Position numbers and translations under genes: made by a program. 5,434 bases of DNA from Azovibrio restrictus (GTDB lineage Bacteria > Pseudomonadota > Gammaproteobacteria > Burkholderiales > Rhodocyclaceae). Shown piece after piece: positions 1 to 5,434 of this stretch; position 1 is the stretch's first letter, and every line of letters starts with the position of its first letter. The stretch is from the NCBI GenBank assembly GCA_003252145.1, contig QKDJ01000081.1:1-5434 (forward strand). The letters run 5' to 3'. The notes below the pieces were generated by a model. That model saw only the letters and a list, made by a program, of their open reading frames with translations, had not been told where the DNA came from and did no database searches.

Positions 1-141
1 ATCGAAGCCTGCTACCGGGACCCGGACGGTACGGCCCGCCTGGGCCTGGAGGCCCGGGCCATGGTGGAGGCCCGCTTCGGCTGGTGCGCCTTGCGCCAGC
101 GTTTCCTGAGGGCCGTGGCCGACGCGGAGCAGATGCCGTGA
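1..141 (+). CDS. Glycosyltransferase, C-terminal end only (5' end outside window)
   Basis: The reading frame is open from the first base to a TGA at 139-141 and gives the last 46 residues of a protein. The visible tail has the pattern of a family 4 (GT-B) glycosyltransferase C-terminus: a stretch resembling the LG..AR..VE.RF.W signature (here LGLEARAMVEARFGW, about residues 14-28 of the fragment), then an amphipathic helix ending in AEQMP. In that family this helix packs back on the N-terminal domain. No catalytic residues are visible, so donor and acceptor cannot be inferred. The next gene's GTG start overlaps this stop by four bases, so the two are very probably co-transcribed and translationally coupled. 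GC content and codon use match the following genes. The family call rests on a short C-terminal pattern and the neighbourhood. Confidence 0.7.
   Translation: MEACYRDPDGTARLGLEARAMVEARFGWCALRQRFLRAVADAEQMP
126..129 (+). promoter_or_regulatory. Ribosome binding site deciding the GTG start at 138
   Basis: GGAG lies eight bases before the GTG at 138, inside the upstream coding region. It supports GTG 138 over the in-frame ATG at 84, which would add 18 unlikely residues in front of the conserved first beta strand (VNILYAFPEP). Confidence 0.6.
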
Positions 142-1265
142 ATATCCTCTACGCCTTTCCCGAACCCCTGCCCCTGCCCAAGGCCCGGGGCATCCAGACC
201 GCATGGATGGTTGATGCCCTTTGCGGCGCCGGGGCCCGGGTGACGCTGGCCCACTGCCCCTCTCCGGACGGCCATCCCCTGACGCCCCTGGGGCGGGACC
301 TGCCGGCGCACCTGCGCCTGCTGCCTATTTCCCGGCACTGGCCCTTCCCCCTGCAGCGCTGGCACTCGGTGGGCCGCTTCGTCGCCCGATTGCTCCAGCA
401 CCTGGACCGGGAGCGGCCCGACCTGGTGTTTGTCCGCCACCTGAAGCTGGCCCAGCGGCTGCTCCAGGCCCGGCCCGATCTGCCCCTGGTCTACGAGGCC
501 CACGAGGTGTTCGCCGCTACCGCTTCCGAATCCAAACGGGCTGCCCTGGCGGCCCAGGAGGCCGCGGTGCTGGCCGGGGCTGCCGGGGTGGTGTTCATCT
601 CCGGCGCCGTGGAAGCCGCCCTCCAGGCTGCCTATCCGGATGCCCGGCCCCGGGCCCGCACCGTGCTGCACAGCGGCGTGGACCTGCCGCCTCCGGGACC
701 GGAAAAGGACTGGGCTCAGTGCGCCCGGCACATCGTCTATGCCGGCAGTTTCTACGGCTGGAAGGGGGTGGATGACCTGGTCACCGCCGCCGCCCGCCTG
801 CCCGGCCACCGCCTCACCCTGCTGGGGGGCGAGGCCGGGGAGATCGAGCGCCTCAAGCCCCGCATCGATCCCCGCGGCGCCGAGGTGCTGCTGCTGCCCC
901 GCCTGTCGCCGGAGCGGGTCATGGCCCACCTGCAGGAAGCCTGCATCGCCGTGCTGCCCAACCGGGCCGAGGGGGTGAGCCAGTTCACCTCACCTCTCAA
1001 GCTGTTCGAATACATGGGCGCGGGCTGTGCCCTGGTGACAGCGGACCTGCCTTCGATCCGGGAAGTGCTGGCCCCGGACCAGGCCGCCTGGTTCACCCCC
1101 GGCGACCCGGAATCCCTGGCCGCTGCTCTGGCCGGCCTGGCGGCCGACCCCAATGCCGCCCGCCGCCAGGGGGAAAATCTGCGCCAGCTGGCCGCCCACT
1201 ACACCTGGGACGCCCGGGCCCGGGGCCTGCTCGATTTCATGGAACAGATCCGGGGAGGGCGCTAA
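138..1265 (+). CDS. Glycosyltransferase family 4 (GT-B fold)
   Basis: This 375-residue protein has the usual length for a GT4 enzyme. Such enzymes move a sugar from a nucleotide-sugar donor to a lipid-linked or oligosaccharide acceptor at the cytoplasmic face of the inner membrane. The N-terminal acceptor-side domain covers about residues 1-175: a Rossmann start (NILYAFP), a GIQT..MVDAL helix, and a YEAHE motif with His122-Glu123. The donor domain covers about 196-355: IVYAGSFYGWKG (199-210, with Lys209 in the donor-binding loop), then SPLKLFEYMGAG with Glu291 as the conserved late glutamate of the EX7E motif. The earlier glutamate position is Phe283, a variation common in the SPLKLFEY subgroup. 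The start is GTG 138 because it has a GGAG site, overlaps the previous stop, and begins right at the first beta strand. The next gene follows after 25 bases. The specific sugar cannot be told. Confidence 0.88.
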   Translation: MNILYAFPEPLPLPKARGIQTAWMVDALCGAGARVTLAHCPSPDGHPLTPLGRDLPAHLRLLPISRHWPFPLQRWHSVGRFVARLLQHLDRERPDLVFVRHLKLAQRLLQARPDLPLVYEAHEVFAATASESKRAALAAQEAAVLAGAAGVVFISGAVEAALQAAYPDARPRARTVLHSGVDLPPPGPEKDWAQCARHIVYAGSFYGWKGVDDLVTAAARLPGHRLTLLGGEAGEIERLKPRIDPRGAEVLLLPRLSPERVMAHLQEACIAVLPNRAEGVSQFTSPLKLFEYMGAGCALVTADLPSIREVLAPDQAAWFTPGDPESLAAALAGLAADPNAARRQGENLRQLAAHYTWDARARGLLDFMEQIRGGR

Positions 1266-1290
1266 ACTGCGCCACCCGGAAACCGCCACC

Positions 1291-2226
1291 ATGACGCCAT
1301 ACTTCACCCTCTATACCCCCCCCTCCAATCGGGGCCACCTGCTGCTCCGGGTCTACGGGAGCCTGCTGGCCCAGGACGACTGGGATTTCGAGTGGCTGGT
1401 GATTGACGACGGTTCCAGCGATGACACGGAAGCCCGGGTCCAGGCCTGGGCGGCCGAGGCCCCGTTCCCGGTCCGCTATGTGCGCCAGGAAAACCAGGGC
1501 AAGCACATGGCCACCAACCGGGCGGTGGAGCTGGCCCGAGGCCAGATGTTCGTCATCGTCGACTCCGACGACTGGCTGGCCGAGGGCGCCCTGGGCGCCA
1601 TCCGCGCCGCCTGGGAGTCCATCCCGGCCGCCGAGCGGGGGCGCTACGCCGGCATCGCCGGCCTGTTCCTGGACCCGGGCGGCCAGCCGGTGACCCGGCT
1701 GTTTCCCGCCGATCCCTGCGACTGCAGCAGCGTGGACATGGAATACCGGCACGGGATCACGGGGGAAATCGCCATGGCCACCCGCACCGAGGTGCGCCGC
1801 CAGTACCCGTTCCCCGAGCACGTGGGCCGCTACTGCATGCCCAGCCTGGTGTGGAACCGCATCGCCACCCGCTACCTGACCCGCTACCTGAACACCCCCC
1901 TGCAATACAAGGAATATCAGGAACAGGGCATCACCCTGGGGGGCGTGGCAAAGAAGCTGCGCCTGTCGCCGGAGGCCTTTCGCATCCGCAACCGGGAGCT
2001 CCTAGAGCTGGGCTTCGACCTGCCGAAAAAAACCCGCAGTAAGGCCATGCGCCTTTGGGCTCGGGCCTCCTTCCATGCCGGCCTGGGCTTTGCAGCCCAG
2101 TGGCGGGAGCTGGTTGGCTGGCAGCTCCCCGGGGCACGCCTGCTATGGCTGACCCAGGGCCTCAAGGCCAGGCGCGATTACCGGCGCGATCTGGCGCAAT
2201 TGGCCGCCCTGGAGGTGAAAGCATGA
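1291..2226 (+). CDS. Glycosyltransferase family 2 (GT-A fold)
   Basis: This is a 311-residue inverting GT2-type enzyme, expected to act in the cytoplasm or at the inner membrane on the growing polysaccharide unit. The nucleotide-binding fold starts at residue 4 (YFTLYTPPSNRG). It continues with FEWLVIDDGSSDDTE (residues 33-47, with Asp39-Asp40 at the uridine-binding site), QENQGKH (66-72), and the metal-binding DSDDW at 91-95. The C-terminal half holds LVWNRIATRY (186-195) and KEYQEQG (207-213), typical of a subgroup in which the enzyme ends in a basic helical tail. No membrane helix is evident. The family usually reads TPTYNR at residues 9-14; here it is TPPSNR, encoded across a run of eight C. 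ATG 1291 is preferred because family members start just before this strand, although its ribosome site is weak. The stop overlaps the next ATG by four bases (ATGA). Donor and acceptor are unknown. Confidence 0.88.
   Translation: MTPYFTLYTPPSNRGHLLLRVYGSLLAQDDWDFEWLVIDDGSSDDTEARVQAWAAEAPFPVRYVRQENQGKHMATNRAVELARGQMFVIVDSDDWLAEGALGAIRAAWESIPAAERGRYAGIAGLFLDPGGQPVTRLFPADPCDCSSVDMEYRHGITGEIAMATRTEVRRQYPFPEHVGRYCMPSLVWNRIATRYLTRYLNTPLQYKEYQEQGITLGGVAKKLRLSPEAFRIRNRELLELGFDLPKKTRSKAMRLWARASFHAGLGFAAQWRELVGWQLPGARLLWLTQGLKARRDYRRDLAQLAALEVKA
2211..2215 (+). promoter_or_regulatory. Strong ribosome binding site for the ATG at 2223
   Basis: GGAGG lies seven bases before ATG 2223, within the last codons of the GT2 gene. 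With the ATGA stop/start overlap it fixes the start and indicates translational coupling. Confidence 0.75.
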
Positions 2227-3320
2227 ATGCAACGCCGCGTTACTTGCGGGTGGTCATCGTCAACCAGCATCCGGCCGACATGCTCGGGGGCAGCGAGATC
2301 CAGTGCGACATCATCGCCCGGGGCCTGGTGGCCCGGGGGCACCAGGTGGATTACCTGGCCGTGGGCGGACGAAGCGACCGGGATTACCAGGTGCCCTACG
2401 GGGTGCACCCGGTGGCCCGCCAGGCGGATGCCATCGCCGACCGGGTGCTGCTGCTGAAGCCGGACATCCTCTACTGGCGCTTCAACAAGCACTGCTTCGC
2501 CCGCTCCGTAGCCCGCATCCGCCGGGCCGGCATCCCCGTAGTGTTCTCGGTTTCCCACGTGCGCGACGTGACCCGTTTCTTCTTCCAGCCCCGGGCCTGG
2601 GGCCCCCCGGGATTCAAGAGCCTGCGCCGGGCCTTCAAGGAAGGCTGGCGCCTGTACAAGGAACACGGGGGCTTTGCCCACGTAGACGCCCTGGTGAGCA
2701 ACAACCCGGACAACCTGGGACTGGCTCCGGTGCCCCTGCAACTGCACATCCCCAACTCCATGACCACCGCCGCCGAGCCTTTCAGCTGGCCCCGGCCCTA
2801 CTGCCTGTGGGTGGCCAACATCAAGGACCGCAAGCAGCCGGAGAAATTCGTGGAGCTGGCGGCCCGGCTCCAGGACACGGGGGTGGATTTCCTCATGGTG
2901 GGGCAATTGCAAAGCAAGTCCTACGGCCCTCTGCTGGCCGCTGGCCCCGCCAATTTCCACTACCTGGGGGAAAAGCACCTGGAAGAGGTGAACGGCATCC
3001 TGGCCAGCAGCCTGTTCCTGGTGCACACCTGCCACCCGGAAGGCTTCAGCAACAACTTCATCCAGGCCTGGCTCCAGGGCCGTACCGTGGTCAGCCTGGC
3101 CTTTGACCCGGGTGGCTTGTTACGTGATGAGAAGTTAGGACTTTATGCTGATGGGAATATGGATTTGTTTGTGTCTCAAGTACAGCAGCTGATTGAGACC
3201 CCAGAGTATGCAATAGGAATGGGCGTTGCAGGAAAGCGGTATGCTGATGCCCATTTTTCACCTGAGGTGAATGTGGGGTGTTTGGAAAAACTATTCTTTC
3301 AGGTGCTTGATGGTCAGTGA
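2223..3320 (+). CDS. Glycosyltransferase family 4-like, with a composition break near its 3' end
   Basis: This 365-residue GT-B type glycosyltransferase is distinct from the one at 138-1265. The N-terminal domain opens with LRVVIVNQH (8-16) and a glycine-rich GGSEIQ loop (22-27), followed by ARGLVARGHQV (32-42). After a linker with HIPNS (175-179), the donor domain carries WVANIKDRKQPEKFVELA (196-213), FLMVGQL (223-229), and HPEGFSNNFIQAW (271-283). The EX7E motif is thus Glu273 followed eight residues later by Gln281 instead of glutamate. I recall Gln here in related surface-glycan transferases, so activity is not excluded. DPGG at 295-298 follows. From about codon 299 (position 3117) codon use changes abruptly to lower GC while the frame stays open to TGA 3318-3320. 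The start is fixed by GGAGG and the ATGA overlap. The last 11 bases overlap the membrane-protein gene. Sugar specificity is unknown. Confidence 0.87.
   Translation: MNATPRYLRVVIVNQHPADMLGGSEIQCDIIARGLVARGHQVDYLAVGGRSDRDYQVPYGVHPVARQADAIADRVLLLKPDILYWRFNKHCFARSVARIRRAGIPVVFSVSHVRDVTRFFFQPRAWGPPGFKSLRRAFKEGWRLYKEHGGFAHVDALVSNNPDNLGLAPVPLQLHIPNSMTTAAEPFSWPRPYCLWVANIKDRKQPEKFVELAARLQDTGVDFLMVGQLQSKSYGPLLAAGPANFHYLGEKHLEEVNGILASSLFLVHTCHPEGFSNNFIQAWLQGRTVVSLAFDPGGLLRDEKLGLYADGNMDLFVSQVQQLIETPEYAIGMGVAGKRYADAHFSPEVNVGCLEKLFFQVLDGQ
3111..3122. other. Sharp base-composition and codon-use junction (candidate recombination breakpoint)
   Basis: The 60-base line at 3061-3120 is about 68% G+C and the line at 3121-3180 about 38%. 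In the frame of the gene at 2223-3320, the 20 codons ending at 3116 have G or C in the third position in 17 cases, and the next 20 in only 7. Leucine codons switch from CTG/CTC to TTG, TTA and CTT. The change falls at the conserved DPGG-LL segment, where homologous genes could recombine without breaking the frame. No repeat or mobile-element end is visible here. Confidence 0.65.
3301..3305 (+). promoter_or_regulatory. Ribosome binding site deciding the ATG at 3310
   Basis: AGGTG lies just before ATG 3310 (AGG ends seven bases before the A), inside the end of the preceding gene. It favours ATG 3310 over the in-frame ATG at 3271, which would overlap the upstream gene by 50 bases. Confidence 0.5.
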
Positions 3321-4551
3321 CGGGATAAAAGAGCAAGGCGTATTTTTCAGTCGTTCATTCTGGGATCAGTTGCTCCCCGTAATGCTTTCGGTGTACGTGT
3401 TTTGTGTGTTTATTCCACGAGGAGTGACAGCACTGGAGCGGATTGGTTTGGTTGTTGCTCTCCTGGTTTCCTTGTGCAATGGCCGCTGGCGGCAAGCATT
3501 ACCTTATCTGCGGCATGGAGTGATTGGGGCATTGGTTTTATTCGTCATCTGGCTAGGCGTAACCACGCTGTGGTCGCTTAATCCCCTAGAAACTTTTAGT
3601 TCGGTTACCGGTGTTTTCAAGGATTATTTCCTGCTGCTGATACCAATACTTTATGTCATGACTCAGCCTGCACTTAGGGTTGCCATGTTCCGTTATTTTG
3701 CTTATGCATTAGTTATCATCATTCTTATCAATGGATGGCAGTATTTGCATGAGTGGTGGGTAACTCCAGAAGTGTTGAGTGATTTCAAGCTTCATCGTGG
3801 TTGGAGTCACCCACTGCTCTTCTTTTTTCCATTTGTGTTACTGCAGTATTCCCTGACTCGGGAAAAGGGGAGTCGACAGCAGTGGTTGTGGTTGAGCATT
3901 CTGGTGGTTGCTGTATTGATGTTGGTGGGTACTGGAGCCAGAGCTGCCTGGTTGGCCACAGCTGCCATGGTAGCTATCTGGTTGTCCTTCGAGTTCAACT
4001 GGCGGCGTTTGATGTTGCTTGCATCAGCCTGTTTGGTGCTGGGATTCGGGGCGTATCTGACGGTGCCCTTTGTTCATATGAAGTTTGCTCAAGGCCTGGA
4101 TACCAGCGGTAGAGTTGGTGGCGTCTGGACAGCGGCAGTGGACATGATCAAGGATCGGCCATTGCTCGGATATGGCTTTTCCAAGGATGTGTACAACCAG
4201 GAGTTTTTACGGCGTCTGGATAGTCAGCCAAACTGGAGTATCCGCAGAGCAATTGGGCCTCACAGCAATTATCTGGAGATTGCCTATGCCGGGGGCCTGG
4301 TTGGGCTGGGATTTTTGCTGACTTTATATTTGACTGTGATCGGATCTTATCTGGTTGCAATCCGCCGTATATCGGGTATGGAGCGTTACTTGCTGACAGC
4401 ACCTCTCGCCTCTTTCGTAGGCTTTTATGTAGTGCGAGGTGGATTTGAGTCTGTACGCTGGGCCCCAATGATTTTCCCTTTGGCCTGCTTAGGCTATTTT
4501 TTCTTGGAAAGTCGCAGGCAGAGAAACGTAGAAACATTTAAAGCAGGGTAG
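3310..4551 (+). CDS. O-antigen ligase/polymerase-like membrane protein (Wzy_C/WaaL superfamily)
   Basis: This is a 413-residue integral inner-membrane protein. Hydrophobic stretches at about 19-36, 43-57, 70-88, 103-117, 127-143, 166-180, 191-206, 212-226, 232-250, 321-347, 362-378 and 385-399 suggest 11-12 helices. One long hydrophilic loop spans about 251-320, presumably periplasmic. Superfamily landmarks are GTGARAAWLA (207-216, with Arg211), SGR..GVW (266-273), RPLLGYGF (283-290), and GPHSNYLE (316-323) with His318. Arg211 and His318 match the residues thought to act in WaaL-type ligases. Such proteins either ligate an undecaprenyl-linked glycan to an acceptor or polymerise repeat units, and sequence patterns alone do not separate the two. 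The gene starts inside the end of the preceding glycosyltransferase gene (11-base overlap), so coupled expression is likely. Its G+C, about 45% in the first line counted, is well below that of the upstream genes, which suggests a different ancestry. Confidence 0.85.
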   Translation: MVSDGIKEQGVFFSRSFWDQLLPVMLSVYVFCVFIPRGVTALERIGLVVALLVSLCNGRWRQALPYLRHGVIGALVLFVIWLGVTTLWSLNPLETFSSVTGVFKDYFLLLIPILYVMTQPALRVAMFRYFAYALVIIILINGWQYLHEWWVTPEVLSDFKLHRGWSHPLLFFFPFVLLQYSLTREKGSRQQWLWLSILVVAVLMLVGTGARAAWLATAAMVAIWLSFEFNWRRLMLLASACLVLGFGAYLTVPFVHMKFAQGLDTSGRVGGVWTAAVDMIKDRPLLGYGFSKDVYNQEFLRRLDSQPNWSIRRAIGPHSNYLEIAYAGGLVGLGFLLTLYLTVIGSYLVAIRRISGMERYLLTAPLASFVGFYVVRGGFESVRWAPMIFPLACLGYFFLESRRQRNVETFKAG

Positions 4552-4574
4552 CAGACCGGACTATCTCCTACCCT
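4545..4574. terminator. Weak hairpin between convergent genes, possible shared terminator
   Basis: AGGGTAG at 4545-4551 is the exact reverse complement of CTACCCT at 4568-4574, giving a 7-bp stem with a 16-base loop. It spans the stop codon of the membrane-protein gene and most of the 30-base gap before the ugd stop. Neither side has a clear T-tract, so it is a poor intrinsic terminator by the usual criteria. Its position between two converging stops is the main argument for it. Confidence 0.3.
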
Positions 4575-4581
4575 TCGGTTA

Positions 4582-5434
4582 TTAGTCATTCCCGAACAAA
4601 TCCCGGCTGTAGACCTTATCCGCCACGTCCTCCAGTTCACCCGTCATACGGTTGGCTACAATTACGTCAGCTTCACGCTTGAATGCAGCCAGGTCCTTCA
4701 TGACTTTAGAGTGGTAAAACTCGTTACCTTCCAGAACTGGCTCATACACAACAACATCAATGCCTTTTGCCTTGATACGTTTCATGATGCCCTGAATGCT
4801 GGAAGCACGAAAATTGTCTGAACCGGCTTTCATGATCAGTCTATAGATGCCAACTACCTTGGGATTGCGGCGAATGATTTCATCGGCGACGAAATCCTTG
4901 CGGGTGGTATTGGATTCCACAATGGCGTGAATCAGGTTCTGGGGCACATCCCGGTAGTTGGCCAGTAGCTGCTTGGTGTCCTTGGGTAGGCAATAACCGC
5001 CGTAACCAAAGGAGGGATTGTTGTAGTGGCTGCCAATGCGAGGGTCCAGGCAGACTCCGTCAATGATCTGGCGGGTATTCAGACCGTGGGTGGCCGCATA
5101 GGTGTCCAGTTCATTGAAGTAGGCGACCCGCATGGCCAGGAAAGTGTTGGCGAAGAGTTTGATGGCCTCGGCTTCAGTGCTATTGGTCAGCAAGGTGGGG
5201 ATATCTTTCTTGATGGCCCCCTGGGTCAGTAACTGGGCAAAACGCTCCGCCCGGGGGGAACGCTCCCCGACAATGATGCGGGACGGATGCAGGTTGTCGT
5301 ACAGGGCTTTGCCCTCGCGCAGAAATTCTGGCGAGAAGATCAGGTTCTTGCAGCCCAGGCGCTCACAAACCCCTTCGGTATAACCCACGGGTACGGTGGA
5401 TTTGATCACCATCACTGCCTCAGGGTTGATGCTC
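4582..5434 (-). CDS. ugd: UDP-glucose 6-dehydrogenase, C-terminal 283 residues (5' end outside window)
   Basis: This cytoplasmic enzyme oxidises UDP-glucose to UDP-glucuronate with two NAD+. The product supplies uronic acids and derived sugars for surface polysaccharides. The frame stays open to the window edge, so ATG 5412 and GTG 5415 are internal; family members have about 388 residues, and some 105-110 are missing, including the NAD-binding GxGYVG region. The visible part closely resembles the E. coli Ugd type as I recall it. All expected catalytic residues are present (numbered from Ser1 at 5433-5431): Thr13 in IKSTVPVG, Glu40 in [11 protein letters not shown], Lys92 and Asn96 in EAIKLFANT, and Cys148 and Asp152 in GGYCLPKD. 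Cys148 is the covalent nucleophile, encoded at 4990-4992. The C-terminal domain ends in [10 protein letters not shown] before TAA at 4582-4584. The gene converges on the glycosyltransferase cluster with a 30-base gap. Its 3' third is lower in GC than its 5' part. Confidence 0.96.
   Translation of the reverse strand, partial: SINPEAVMVIKSTVPVGYTEGVCERLGCKNLIFSPEFLREGKALYDNLHPSRIIVGERSPRAERFAQLLTQGAIKKDIPTLLTNSTEAEAIKLFANTFLAMRVAYFNELDTYAATHGLNTRQIIDGVCLDPRIGSHYNNPSFGYGGYCLPKDTKQLLANYRDVPQNLIHAIVESNTTRKDFVADEIIRRNPKVVGIYRLIMKAGSDNFRASSIQGIMKRIKAKGIDVVVYEPVLEGNEFYHSKVMKDLAAFKREADVIVANRMTGELEDVADKVYSRDLFGND

Noticed and set aside
84..137. ATG 84 as the start of the first complete glycosyltransferase
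   Set aside because: It would overlap the upstream gene by 58 bases and add a non-conserved leader. GTG 138 has a GGAG site, a four-base overlap with the upstream stop, and sits at the first beta strand.
12..929. Long - strand open frame over the first GT4 gene (and similar ones at 1237-1905 and 2178-3035)
   Set aside because: These are antisense shadows of GC-rich coding regions. Their translations are rich in G, Q, P, R and H with no recognisable domain, while the + strand frames show clear glycosyltransferase motifs.
1211..1226. GC-only stretch with CCCGGG palindromes near the end of the first GT4 gene
   Set aside because: It lies in codons for a conserved-type C-terminal region rich in Ala, Arg and Gly. 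It is explained by GC-biased codon use and has no neighbouring T-tract or partner repeat.
2055..2222. In-frame extension upstream of the second GT4 gene from ATG 2055
   Set aside because: The extension lies wholly within the GT2 coding region and looks like a shadow. ATG 2223 has an ideal GGAGG site and an ATGA overlap.
3801..4112. Alternative + strand frame within the membrane-protein gene
   Set aside because: It is an overlapping shadow with no recognisable domain. The main frame has superfamily motifs across the same bases.
4555..4579. ACCG...CGGT inverted pair in the convergent intergenic gap
   Set aside because: Four base pairs around a 17-base loop is not a meaningful stem. The 7-bp AGGGTAG/CTACCCT pair is the better candidate.
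5410..5415. GTG 5415 or ATG 5412 as the true start of ugd
   Set aside because: The frame continues upstream to the window edge with family-like residues (SINPEA before VMVIKSTVP). The NAD-binding domain must precede it, so the gene is simply cut by the window.

Overview
This window is part of a cell-surface polysaccharide locus (O-antigen, capsule or exopolysaccharide). Four co-directional, tightly packed genes lie on the + strand, facing one gene on the - strand. The first ~3.1 kb is GC-rich (about 60-70% in the lines I counted) with strong G/C at third codon positions. With the Gram-negative type of gene content, this suggests a high-GC proteobacterium, possibly a betaproteobacterium. I cannot name a genus from sequence alone.

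Layout. Positions 1-141 hold the last 46 codons of a probable glycosyltransferase. Positions 138-1265 encode a GT4-type (GT-B fold) glycosyltransferase whose GTG start overlaps the previous stop. Positions 1291-2226 encode a GT2-type (GT-A fold) glycosyltransferase. Positions 2223-3320 encode a second, different GT4-type glycosyltransferase, coupled through an ATGA overlap. Positions 3310-4551 encode a polytopic O-antigen ligase/polymerase-like membrane protein (Wzy_C/WaaL superfamily). After a 30-bp gap, a convergent gene (4582 to the window edge) encodes UDP-glucose 6-dehydrogenase (ugd); its N-terminal ~105-110 residues lie outside the window.

How they work together (inference from families). 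The cytoplasmic glycosyltransferases would add sugars one by one to a lipid-linked oligosaccharide. The membrane protein would then polymerise the repeat units or ligate the glycan on the periplasmic side. Ugd makes UDP-glucuronic acid, a precursor for uronic acids (and for pentoses or amino-arabinose) that such glycans may contain. No flippase, chain-length regulator or initiating transferase is visible, so the pathway type is undecided.

The most notable signal is a sharp change in base composition and codon use inside the third complete gene, near position 3117. GC3 falls from 17/20 codons just upstream to 7/20 just downstream without breaking the reading frame. The lower-GC state continues through the membrane-protein gene and into the 3' part of ugd. 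This looks like a mosaic junction of the kind produced by recombination at polysaccharide loci. I found no RNA genes, CRISPR arrays, insertion sequences or convincing new system.
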